Of a stretch of 37,431 bases of DNA, positions 7,845-14,893 are shown one piece after another. The position numbers and the translations under genes are program-made. How positions within the stretch are numbered: the first letter of the stretch is position 1; each line of letters begins with the position of its first letter. Below the pieces are notes generated by a model. That model was not told the DNA's origin. It did not search any database and was given only the letters and a program-made list of their open reading frames with translations. The stretch is taken from NCBI GenBank assembly GCA_029856105.1, contig JAHQWH010000088.1:1-37431 (forward strand), given 5' to 3'. This DNA comes from Promethearchaeia archaeon (GTDB taxonomy: Archaea > Asgardarchaeota > Lokiarchaeia > Sigyniarchaeales > SOKP01).

Positions 7845-8380
7845 CTTTACCGAAATGGATTGAAGGTTGGTTGACCGGTAAAAACATCTTCCTTGATTTA
7901 TCCATGAGTAGTAAATTTGAAAAAATGTTGATTGTGAACGCGATATTTCAGCTAATAAGAACAGTTACAAAAGATAGCGAAGCTGAAGAGTTAAAGCATC
8001 TCATAGTTATTGACGAAGCTCACGCTATTTTAGAAAAACCTATTACAACTAATAGCGACGACGCTGATTTTATCATGAAAGAACAAATGGCAAAAATATT
8101 TTCTGAATTATTAAAGGAATACCGAAGTAGAGGAGTAGGTATTATCATCGCTGATCAATCTCCCGCTCGTTTGTTTGATGACGTAGTATCTCAACCAAGC
8201 ATAAAAGTTATTTTTAGGGAAGATTATCCGAACAACCTCCTTTTTTCAGAAGATCCTATTGAACGACAAATTTTAACACAGTTAGCAAATCGACTTGCTT
8301 TGGTGTTAAATGGTGCTACAGGTGAGAAGTACTTAATCAGAACATTAGAACATAGCCTAGATAAATTCAAGAATAGTTAA
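7845..8380 (+). pseudogene. 5'-truncated second copy of the HerA/VirB4-like ATPase
   Basis: The homology to the upstream ATPase starts abruptly at LPKWIEGWL (its residues 488 onward) and runs to the C-terminus, so the Walker B, sensor and C-terminal strands are present while Walker A and everything before are absent. No ATG opens the frame; a TTG at 7871 is the first candidate, and an in-frame TAG lies 27 bases upstream of the junction. By eye the DNA differs from the full gene at seven positions in the first 380 or so bases. It then differs at about fifteen positions, mostly synonymous, in the last 75, and ends with a different tail (HSLDKFKNS). Without a P-loop it cannot be an ATPase on its own, so it is best read as a gene remnant. 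Confidence 0.8.
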
Positions 8381-8580
8381 TATTAATTATAACTCGTTAG
8401 AAAAAAAGATCTCAAATAACAAGTTATTAAAATTTTATGTGACAAAATCTTTTAGAATTTGTTGTTGGATATTTAACCAAAAAATATATACTCCATATCA
8501 TGAAAATTAAAAGAGTAAATAAATTAATACATTAATTTTTTTTAATATTTGAAACGAAATAGTAAAAAAAGGTTAAAAAT

Positions 8581-8700
8581 ATGAATGTTTTATTAATTAT
8601 TATTGTTATTGTAGTAGTAGTAGTAATTTGCGTTAGTTGGTATGAAAAACATAATAGGAGAAAAAAATCAAAAGAAGTGAATAAAAATGAAGCAAATTAA
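8581..8700 (+). CDS. Small single-pass membrane protein, 39 aa
   Basis: ATG at 8581 opens MNVLLIIIVIVVVVVICVSW, a single hydrophobic helix, followed by a strongly basic tail (YEKHNRRKKSKEVNK). The topology by the positive-inside rule is tail in the cytosol. It overlaps the next small gene by 14 bases, which supports both being real and translationally coupled. It could be a toxin-like or regulatory membrane peptide, but nothing in the sequence proves a function. The stretch from 8381 to here is otherwise empty and AT-rich. Confidence 0.5.
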   Translation: MNVLLIIIVIVVVVVICVSWYEKHNRRKKSKEVNKNEAN

Positions 8701-8845
8701 AGTTATTGAATACATGAAAATTAAAGAAGTTGAGAGTGAACTAAATAAACATTTAAGCGTTCTGCCCAATAGTAGATTGGTTAGTATAACTTTTAATGTG
8801 AAAGAAAGAAGATATTACGGGTTTATCGAATTTGAACCAAATTAA
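8687..8845 (+). CDS. Small basic cytosolic protein, 52 aa
   Basis: The ATG at 8687 lies inside the end of the 39-residue membrane gene. The product begins MKQIKVIEYMKIKEVESEL and ends with two probable beta strands, RLVSITFNVKERRYYGFIEF. The regular alternation of strand and helix and the coupled start suggest a real gene. No family is recognised. Poly-T follows directly after the stop. Confidence 0.45.
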   Translation: MKQIKVIEYMKIKEVESELNKHLSVLPNSRLVSITFNVKERRYYGFIEFEPN

Positions 8846-8870
8846 TCTTTTTTTTTTAATTTTTTATTAA
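8846..8870 (+). terminator. Oligo-T terminator after the small gene pair
   Basis: A run of ten T directly follows the stop at 8845, with a second shorter T run after it, matching archaeal oligo-T termination. Confidence 0.4.
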
Positions 8871-9030
8871 ATATTTTTAAATTTAATCTCAAGAAACAAA
8901 TTTAGGCGTAAGACTTATTTTAATAAAAATATAAAAGAAATTAAACACCATAAATATTTAATGATAAAAACCAAAATAAAGCAATAAATGATTATTTCAC
9001 TTGTTATATATAAAAGAGGTCTATAAAAAA

Positions 9031-9612
9031 ATGGTATGCCAAATTTGTGGAGCAAAATCTGGATTTTATCCATTATGTAAGAATTGTTTTAACTTAAAAG
9101 ACGAAGGTAAAATAACTAAATGTGAAGATTGCGGTATTTGGAAAAAAGATGCAAAACCTCTATGTTATGAATGCTGGCTTAAAAGTAATAAGTTAAAACA
9201 AAAAGTATCGGATGATTACAAAATCTCAGATATCGAAGCCGAAGAGAAAAATTTCCGAGACAAATTTCGTGCTAAATATAGAACAGATGATGGTCATAAA
9301 GTCAGGTCAAAAGCAGAGCAGGCCATCGATAATTGGTTATATCATAATGAAATCGTTCACGCTTATGAAAGACGAGTTCCAATAGAAGAAGACCTCTTCT
9401 GCGATTTCTTTATCCCAAAAGGGAAAGTATGGATAGAATACTGGGGTCTTGAGGATAAAAAATATTTAAAAAGAAAAGAATTGAAGAGAGCACTCTATAA
9501 AAAATATGATAAGGATCTAATAGAACTAACCGATAAAGACATAAAAAATCTTGATGATATTTTACCCTTAAAATTGCGACCTTATTTACCGTCCAACTTT
9601 AGTTTTGATTAG
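9031..9612 (+). CDS. Zinc-ribbon PD-(D/E)xK nuclease-like protein
   Basis: The start is taken at ATG 9031 because GAGGT lies 11 bases before it; an upstream TTG at 9001 has no such site. Residues 1-50 hold four CxxC knuckles (CQIC, CKNC, CEDC, CYEC), enough for two zinc ribbons. Residues about 90-190 form a restriction-endonuclease-like core: SKAEQAIDNWL (E96), YERRVP, CDFFIP (D125), VWIEYWG (E136), then KYLKRKELK and YKKYDKDLIEL. This pattern is seen in small nucleases linked to helicases and mobile or defence loci; the lysine of the third motif is replaced by Tyr in IEYWG, as is common in that branch. DNA cleavage is inferred, not shown. It converges on the exonuclease gene 26 bases away. 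Confidence 0.75.
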   Translation: MVCQICGAKSGFYPLCKNCFNLKDEGKITKCEDCGIWKKDAKPLCYECWLKSNKLKQKVSDDYKISDIEAEEKNFRDKFRAKYRTDDGHKVRSKAEQAIDNWLYHNEIVHAYERRVPIEEDLFCDFFIPKGKVWIEYWGLEDKKYLKRKELKRALYKKYDKDLIELTDKDIKNLDDILPLKLRPYLPSNFSFD

Positions 9613-9637
9613 AAAAAAAGAATTAATTTTTTTTATC
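9613..9637. terminator. Bidirectional A/T-tract terminator between convergent genes
   Basis: The 25 bases between the two convergent stops consist of a run of seven A then a run of eight T, so each strand carries a T run just after its gene. Confidence 0.35.
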
Positions 9638-10210
9638 TTAAATACTAAATTGTCCACGTTTGTATAATTCAAAAAGAATTTTAGCTTCATGGATTGCATC
9701 ATCTGCAGCTCTATGTTTTTCAATATATTCCCTATTTGGGAAGAAAAAGTCCCAAGCTTCTTGGACATTAGGCCTTTTATATCTTGAATTGTCATATTGG
9801 TATGGTATTTTCAAAATATTTTGTACTGTCAGCATTATACATGGTAATTCTTTGGGAACATTAATCTCTCTAGCTTTTAAAAAATCAAGGTCGAAAGCTT
9901 TTTTATAAGCAGTTATTGGGTATTGATTGAGAATTTTGCTTATTTTCGGTTTTAAATTATCAAGTAGTGGAGCATTTTCAATATTTTCAAATTTAAGATT
10001 GGAATTATTAAAAATCCATGAATCTCTATGCTCTTTCCCAAATTTAGGCTCCTTTATTAATGAATCAAAAAGAATCCTAATTTCACCAGTATCTAAATTT
10101 AATTCGACAATTCCAATTTCCAGAATTAAATCTCTTTTTGGATCTAACCCCGTGGTTTCGATATCTATAACAGCAACCTTATTATCTTTTAATTTTCTCA
10201 TTATATTCAT
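9638..10210 (-). CDS. DEDDh 3'-5' exonuclease (DnaQ/RNase T superfamily)
   Basis: A 190-residue single-domain exonuclease. Exo I is VAVIDIETTGLDP (acidic pair D and E), Exo II is AYKKAFDLDFLKA, and Exo III is HRAADDAIHEA with the histidine of the DEDDh subclass. The family removes nucleotides from DNA or RNA 3' ends in proofreading, repair or RNA trimming; the substrate cannot be told here. ATG at 10210 gives MNIMRKL; the second ATG three codons on is an equal alternative. Its last codons (LFELYKRGQFSI) are partly duplicated as a relic at 12913-12967. Confidence 0.9.
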   Translation of the reverse strand: MNIMRKLKDNKVAVIDIETTGLDPKRDLILEIGIVELNLDTGEIRILFDSLIKEPKFGKEHRDSWIFNNSNLKFENIENAPLLDNLKPKISKILNQYPITAYKKAFDLDFLKAREINVPKELPCIMLTVQNILKIPYQYDNSRYKRPNVQEAWDFFFPNREYIEKHRAADDAIHEAKILFELYKRGQFSI

Positions 10211-10322
10211 ATTCCTACATGCTTAATTTTGCCTTTTTAAATCCCTTGTTATGATTTTTATAAAATCAAAATTCGATTGTTACAAATAAGTTCACATTTA
10301 TTATCAATGTGATAACTGTTCG

Positions 10323-10391
10323 AAATTTCTAATCAAAACATTAGACCATGAATTATCATAATTCAAGTAAAATACCCGTACAGTGCTAATG
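10323..10391 (+). pseudogene. Third fragment: duplicated tail of the ATPase and its convergent neighbour
   Basis: About 70 bases match 5306-5378 at roughly 80 percent by eye. CTAATCAAAACATTAGACC leads into the same ATGAATTATCATAAT end, so the plus strand again spells the ATPase C-terminus ending in ELS and a stop. The match continues past the stop into the tail of the convergent small ORF, which on the minus strand again reads PLALY. It therefore represents a copied gene junction, not only a gene end. The remainder of the 10211-10546 gap contains the purine-rich leader described separately. Confidence 0.6.
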
Positions 10392-10463
10392 GTGTGAACT
10401 ATAATTTTATCCCCTTTTTAGGAAATATTCATTCCAAACCGATTTTTTTAGGGGGGGACACCA

Positions 10464-10506
10464 CGGAGGAGGGAGAAGAAAATAGGAGGAAAAGAATATA
10501 TTTATA
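10464..10506 (+). promoter_or_regulatory. Orphan purine-rich leader and TATA box before the HEPN gene
   Basis: The sequence here, GGAGGAGGGAGAAGAAAATA then GGAGGAAAAG, closely resembles the leader of the GTPase gene at 5703-5737. No start codon stands within 20 bases, so the Shine-Dalgarno site has no gene of its own. A TATA-like ATATATTTATAT follows at about 10495-10506 and fits as the promoter of the gene at 10547. Confidence 0.4.
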
Positions 10507-10546
10507 TTCCAACTATTTTAGGTTAGGATATTGAGTTGTTGATAAA

Positions 10547-11143
10547 ATGACAGTATTATGGTATGAAGAAAATTATAAGATTACCGAATATGATGACGAT
10601 TGTAATCAGGAAAATGTTGAAAGATTAGCAGATTTTATTTATGGAAGATTTTACGAACGATATTTACAACCGTTTGAGAAAATGAACCTTGATATAAAAA
10701 ATGGTTTTAGTATAATGGCAGTTGCATGTTTGATGATTGAAACACTGGAAAATTTTTGGCGAGGTTCGAAGGAAACTCCTATGAGAAGAGGAAATGAATT
10801 TTTTGAAAGTTTTTTTTCTCGATGTTCCCACTCCGACAATGATTTATCTGTCTTTCAAGGCTTAAAATTTTATAAATTTATTCGATGTGGGATTTTACAC
10901 CAAGCTGAAACAAAAGGGGGGTGGAAAGTTAGAAGAGACGGACCATTGTTGAAGGAAGAAACAAAAACAATCAATGCAACAAAGTTTTTAGGTCAATTAA
11001 ATGAATATTTGAAGTGGTACAGAGAGGAATTAAAAAAGAGAGATTTTAAAACTGATGAAATTTGGAAGAATTTCAGAAAAAAAATGAAGGCTATAAAAAA
11101 AAATTGTGGTATATCGACGGAGGATAGTTCAACAGATTGCTGA
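10547..11143 (+). CDS. HEPN-motif protein (RCGILH type)
   Basis: A 198-residue helical protein. FSIMAVACLMIETLENFW (about 54-71) is an amphipathic core helix, and FYKFIRCGILHQAETKGGW carries R113-x4-H118, the Rx4-6H motif of HEPN RNases. A basic C-terminal helix region (KKRDFKTDEIW, FRKKMKAIKK) follows. HEPN proteins act as RNA-cleaving effectors or toxins in abortive infection, toxin-antitoxin and CRISPR loci. The conserved look of the RCGILHQAE block suggests a widespread family whose name I do not know. No antitoxin is directly adjacent; the nearest nucleotidyltransferase is at 12173. The function is inferred from the motif. Confidence 0.6.
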   Translation: MTVLWYEENYKITEYDDDCNQENVERLADFIYGRFYERYLQPFEKMNLDIKNGFSIMAVACLMIETLENFWRGSKETPMRRGNEFFESFFSRCSHSDNDLSVFQGLKFYKFIRCGILHQAETKGGWKVRRDGPLLKEETKTINATKFLGQLNEYLKWYREELKKRDFKTDEIWKNFRKKMKAIKKNCGISTEDSSTDC

Positions 11144-11217
11144 AATTAAAATTTCATAGTGAAACAAAATTATTCCTAAATTTATAATAAAGATTAAATC
11201 AAAATTAGCAACAATCT

Positions 11218-11991
11218 TTATAAAGATTCAATAAGACTCTTCAAATTAAATTTCTTTCTAATTGAATCATCGATAAAATCCATGTATGATTTAATATCAT
11301 CATGGCATTTCCAAAGATAATCAATATCACAGTTAAGTTCTTCATTTAGTTGACCTTTGCCTAAAGACATTTTTTTTAAGTATATTTCAGATATTTTCCC
11401 ATCATTATGGACAATTATATTTCTTCGGTAGTAATTTTCTCTTAACGGCTTCCAGTACTCAAAATCTTCTTTTAAATTAATCTTAAATTTATCCATTAAA
11501 GTATCGGCAATTTGATCAATATCAAGATAACCAAGACTATTTATTTCTTCTTGGACTATACACTCATATAATTCGTCAATATCAGAGAAGTTGAGCAATG
11601 CCTCATAATTTAAATGTTTATCCTTTGTTTTCATTAGCTCAGGTTTAAATTTAAATAATGTCTGAAAGAAATCCTTATTAAACGCTTCAAATAGAGAAAA
11701 GAGATAAATTAATCCCATTTTTAGTATATGATCCTTTATTGTTTCTGGTTTTTGATTTATCTGAAAATCTATTTTTTCTAATTTATTCGTTGTCAATGGT
11801 TCTTGCTTAGATTCTTGAGATGGGAAAAATGAGGTTCTATATCTATCTTTTATAGCTTTTATTGAACCATCTCCCATAGAAGTAGTATTATAACCCCAAA
11901 ATAGCATGGTGGATATTACAGTTTCTAAAATAAAAGTTAAATGTGTTGAATAATATACATTGATACTTGCTAATTTGGATTCGATACTCAT
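11218..11991 (-). CDS. HEPN-motif protein (RNIIVH type)
   Basis: A 257-residue mainly helical protein. YLFSLFEAFNKDFFQTLF (about 96-113) is a typical first HEPN helix, and LRENYYRRNIIVHNDGKISE contains R190-x4-H195 followed by the HND/G turn common in HEPN RNases of the RiboL-PSP or abortive-infection type. A C-terminal helix (YLWKCHDDIKSYMDFID) closes the domain. It is divergently placed from the nucleotidyltransferase gene at 12173, with 181 bases between the two starts. MNT-HEPN pairs are known toxin-antitoxin systems, but here the nucleotidyltransferase is of the larger OAS-like kind and the two genes are not in one operon. Functional linkage is inference. Confidence 0.6.
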   Translation of the reverse strand: MSIESKLASINVYYSTHLTFILETVISTMLFWGYNTTSMGDGSIKAIKDRYRTSFFPSQESKQEPLTTNKLEKIDFQINQKPETIKDHILKMGLIYLFSLFEAFNKDFFQTLFKFKPELMKTKDKHLNYEALLNFSDIDELYECIVQEEINSLGYLDIDQIADTLMDKFKINLKEDFEYWKPLRENYYRRNIIVHNDGKISEIYLKKMSLGKGQLNEELNCDIDYLWKCHDDIKSYMDFIDDSIRKKFNLKSLIESL

Positions 11992-12110
11992 ACAATTTAA
12001 TATATTTCCAGTTTCTAATATATTTTATTTATAAGTTACTGAATCTTAAAAAATATTCATTTCTTTGTATTTTCTCCTTATTACCCGCATAGGAGATGAA
12101 AATTAAGATA

Positions 12111-12119
12111 AATTTATAT
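12111..12119 (+). promoter_or_regulatory. TATA-like box of the nucleotidyltransferase gene
   Basis: TTTATATA lies about 55 bases before the ATG at 12173, predicting a leader of about 30 bases. It is in the divergent gap with the HEPN gene. Confidence 0.35.
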
Positions 12120-12172
12120 AGTCGAATTTTCTTGTTGAAGTACTATTTAAAAATTATACAAATGTGAAAAAA

Positions 12173-12811
12173 ATGAGTAATATCAAAAAGTTAGAAAATA
12201 AAAAGCTTAAAGGAATATTAAAGAAGATTAATACAGATCCTCAAACTCAGGCATTTTATGATTCTAAATTAAATCGAGTAATGAACTTCCTACAAAAAAC
12301 TGCAGGATTTAAAATTGCTGCGATCAAGGAAGGTGGATCTCGAGGGAAGCAAACAGATACGAGGAAGAGCGATCTAGACATTATTTTTTGTACTGGGAAA
12401 GATCAAAATCAGAAAATTATTCGAAATGACCTTTTTGAGAGAGCTAAAAAAGCATTCAAGAAGAATACCAATGTCAATAAGAGTAACAAGGCAGTCAATA
12501 TAGATTTTTTAAAACCCAAATCTAATATTGATGTTGTATACCTTACAAATCAACAATTTAATCAAGAGAAAAAGAAGATTGCTCAAATTAAAAAATTAAG
12601 ACCGTTACATAAAAATGCAATAAAGCTTGCAAAATACGCTCTGGATAAAGCTAAACAGAAGACTATCGAGGGTTATGAAGTAGAGCTTGCCTGCCTTACT
12701 TTTAATTATAACGATCTTTCGGAATGTGTATATCACCTTATTAATTATTTTTCAGGGAGATTAAAACAGAATAGATCGAGTGTTGGTAATGTATTAAAAT
12801 TCTTAAGATAA
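12173..12811 (+). CDS. OAS/CD-NTase-like nucleotidyltransferase
   Basis: A pol-beta-fold nucleotidyltransferase. EGGSRGKQTDTRKSDLDIIF holds the GS motif and the catalytic pair (D70/D72, counted from an upstream GTG at 12164). It strikingly resembles the KGGSSGKGT...RSDADLVVF block of eukaryotic oligoadenylate synthases. KAVNIDF followed by SNIDVVYL gives the third carboxylate (D123) in the AV-x-I-x-F...IDVV arrangement of OAS and CD-NTase enzymes. LRPLHKNAIKLAKYALDKA and GYEVEL correspond to the helical C-lobe (LR..VRLIKYW, SYALELL). At about 212 residues it is much shorter than usual (about 300-380), so the C-lobe may be cut; a same-frame tail fragment lies at 12944-13039. Such enzymes make 2'-5' or cyclic oligonucleotide messengers. 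A tRNA- or protein-modifying role is the alternative. ATG 12173 is preferred over the GTG. Confidence 0.7.
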   Translation: MSNIKKLENKKLKGILKKINTDPQTQAFYDSKLNRVMNFLQKTAGFKIAAIKEGGSRGKQTDTRKSDLDIIFCTGKDQNQKIIRNDLFERAKKAFKKNTNVNKSNKAVNIDFLKPKSNIDVVYLTNQQFNQEKKKIAQIKKLRPLHKNAIKLAKYALDKAKQKTIEGYEVELACLTFNYNDLSECVYHLINYFSGRLKQNRSSVGNVLKFLR

Positions 12812-12912
12812 CATTCTGCTAAATAGATGTTAGAAATGAAAAAAAGTAAGAAAGTCATAAATCCAGTTTAAATAGAAAATTAGATTAGAGGACATTGATC
12901 TTTTTTTTTATC

Positions 12913-12967
12913 TCATATATGAAATAGTCCACGTTTATATAATTCAAAAAAGATTAAAGCTAAGGAA
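12913..12967 (-). pseudogene. Duplicated 3' end of the exonuclease gene
   Basis: On the minus strand it reads LALIFFELYKRGLFHI and a stop, matching the C-terminus of the DEDDh exonuclease (EAKILFELYKRGQFSI). The DNA match includes GTCCACGTTTATATAATTCA against the exonuclease end with one change, and continues a few bases past the stop into the T-rich sequence. Nothing of the nuclease domain is left. Confidence 0.6.
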
Positions 12968-13039
12968 TTATATGACAGAGTTAAAAAAAATTTCCCTGAA
13001 TATCTCAATAAGCTAAATCAAGCTATAAAAAAATTTTAA
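12944..13039 (+). pseudogene. Possible severed C-terminus of the nucleotidyltransferase
   Basis: The plus strand here reads KKIKAKELYDRVKKNFPEYL then NKLNQAIKKF and a stop, a convincing amphipathic coding tail with no start of its own. It is in the same reading-frame register as the nucleotidyltransferase gene that stops at 12811. The exonuclease-tail relic and several stops lie between. Insertion of foreign gene-end sequence into a once longer nucleotidyltransferase gene would explain it, but a remnant of an unrelated gene is equally possible. Confidence 0.3.
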
Positions 13040-13061
13040 TCTATACTGTAAAAGATAAAAA

Positions 13062-13979
13062 TTAAAAAGGTTTCGAAGAACATCTACCTCCTTTCGATGT
13101 CCTCATGTCAGAAAAACTAGAAGCGACAAGGTTGTGTGAATGGAAGAGCCGTTGATCTTCAAGAGCTTGACAAAGTTTACTCAGAAAACTAATAAATCCC
13201 TTAATTTGATTTTCTACTATTAAATCATTAAAAAAACCTTCTCTAAATCCCTCCTTTTGCCACATTTGGTTTTCATGTAAAAATAATGGATACTCTTTGA
13301 TAAGTTTTGAAGGAAAAAATTGTGGCCAACGAGGATTATATGGTATTTTCCCCCCATATTTTTTTGAGAAATCAACTCTACCTTGTACGTTATATGGTAT
13401 ATCCCAGTTCAAAGATATTCCCTTCCGCATAATATATAGATAATCAAATCTTTCACTTGGTTTTATATCATTCTCATTTACAATTTTTGTTATATTTTTT
13501 AAAATTGAACCAAATTTCTTCCAAATTGTATCATAAGCGAAAATATAACAGAGAGGTGGATGAACTTGCCATCGAGGATTACCATCCAATCTTTTAAAGA
13601 AATTCATCCTCCTTAAATCTCTGATCTTTAAAAGCGTTTCTTTTAGATTAGTATTTCCTAAGGTTGTTTTTACTTCAATACACATAGAAACACCTTCAAT
13701 GAGAAAGTATTCCGTTTCTGAAAAAATTCGAGGGTATTCGGTTGAATTCCAGATAACTATATCTTGCTCAGTTGATTCCTTTCCATCTTTATCAAATAGA
13801 ATTTTACTTCTTGTTAACTCAAATTTTCTGGGTAAGAAAGATTTTAGGAGATTGATGAGAACAGCCTCATTTTCTCTTCCTTTTATTGCCTGATGATTAT
13901 AAAGAGAATTTAAATTACTAATACTTTTATAAAATTTTTCATAAATTAATTCCCATAAGAGGTTCTTCTTTGATTTCAT
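13062..13979 (-). CDS. DUF6602-like PD-(D/E)xK nuclease
   Basis: The 305-residue protein starts with a helical segment, then HQAIKGRENEAVLINLLKSF (E36/E38), LPRKFELTRSKIL, KESTEQDIVIWN (D73) and SMCIEVKTTL (E102-x-K104). That order (E, D, ExK with a GxRE start) is the restriction-endonuclease-like core of the DUF6602 group, which is often found as a nuclease or effector component of bacterial defence loci. The second half is aromatic-rich and unassigned. The gene converges on the OAS-like gene, 23 bases beyond the tail fragment. Nuclease activity is inferred from the motifs; whether it answers to a nucleotide signal made by the neighbour is a hypothesis. Confidence 0.65.
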   Translation of the reverse strand: MKSKKNLLWELIYEKFYKSISNLNSLYNHQAIKGRENEAVLINLLKSFLPRKFELTRSKILFDKDGKESTEQDIVIWNSTEYPRIFSETEYFLIEGVSMCIEVKTTLGNTNLKETLLKIRDLRRMNFFKRLDGNPRWQVHPPLCYIFAYDTIWKKFGSILKNITKIVNENDIKPSERFDYLYIMRKGISLNWDIPYNVQGRVDFSKKYGGKIPYNPRWPQFFPSKLIKEYPLFLHENQMWQKEGFREGFFNDLIVENQIKGFISFLSKLCQALEDQRLFHSHNLVASSFSDMRTSKGGRCSSKPF

Positions 13980-14147
13980 ATATAGATCTTTAGGTAAAAC
14001 TAATATATAATTTTGAAGTTAAAAGATATTTCTTGTTTAAACAGGCTCTAATTTAATACAAAAGCATAAATATTATAAAAAAATAATAATGGGTTAAAAC
14101 TCCGGTTTTTATAATAAAATCATACAACTAATAGAGGTATAATATAA

Positions 14148-14720
14148 ATGTGTGCGGATTTATCCTTAGTAGAAATAATAATATTATTAATTTCTATAAT
14201 TGGATTAATATTAAGCATCATAAACTTGGTAAAAAGTGCATTACATGAGAAAAGATATAAATACCAGCTTAAAATCAAATTGAAAAAAGATTTGTTAACA
14301 AAATGGTTTGAGATTGCAAAAGATTTTGTAAAACTAGTAGAATTTAGTAGAATTGAGTCAACGAACACTCATAAATACTATTACTATGAGATAAAGAAGG
14401 AAAATAGTAATGAATATTTGGATTTAGAGAATAAAAAAGGTTTTATTAATAGATACGAGTATGCTATGACTAATTTTACAAAATTCTGCCAATATCCTGA
14501 TGAGACTGCTGGACCCTTTGATATACCAAGATTATTAAATGTCAATAAAAATATGGATATTGAATTTATTAGTTATCCATTATCGTTAGATCCTGGAAAT
14601 GAAGAAAAAATAAAAGAAGAGTTTTTAGAAGACGTTAAAAATCATGGTCAAATGAATGGTATAAGAATTAAGGGATTTCGCTGGTGGAAGATGAAAAAAA
14701 TCTTAGGAATTCTTTATTGA
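14148..14720 (+). CDS. Single-pass membrane protein of unknown function
   Basis: ATG 14148 is supported by GAGGT nine bases upstream (14134-14138). Residues about 7-30 (LVEIIILLISIIGLILSIIN) form an N-terminal transmembrane helix. A basic amphipathic stretch and a soluble alpha/beta domain of about 150 residues follow, ending in the basic aromatic RIKGFRWWKMKKIL. It sits at the edge of the defence-like island. The layout resembles small membrane effectors, but no domain is recognised. Confidence 0.65.
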   Translation: MCADLSLVEIIILLISIIGLILSIINLVKSALHEKRYKYQLKIKLKKDLLTKWFEIAKDFVKLVEFSRIESTNTHKYYYYEIKKENSNEYLDLENKKGFINRYEYAMTNFTKFCQYPDETAGPFDIPRLLNVNKNMDIEFISYPLSLDPGNEEKIKEEFLEDVKNHGQMNGIRIKGFRWWKMKKILGILY

Positions 14721-14893
14721 GATTTTAACTTAAAAAAAAAATTATTGAAGAGAGACCTTTGAGTATCCTAAATTATATTATTTGAAGATAATATGATTCC
14801 ATTAGTTCTCAAGTAAGAAATTCTAATTATTATATAATATAAATTATACATTTTATTGTAGTTTTTAAATCTCTAACCCTAATAAAGAATCAA

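Noticed and set aside
7871..8380. Independent 169-residue ATPase starting at TTG
   Set aside because: There is no Walker A, no Shine-Dalgarno site, and the homology begins upstream of the TTG without a start; a truncated copy fits better.
9660..10226. Plus-strand frames opposite the exonuclease
   Set aside because: The exonuclease has all catalytic motifs on the minus strand; the opposite frames look like its complement.
11218..12811. A classic MNT-HEPN toxin-antitoxin operon
   Set aside because: The HEPN and nucleotidyltransferase genes are divergent, and the transferase has OAS-like motifs and a C-lobe unlike minimal MNT proteins.
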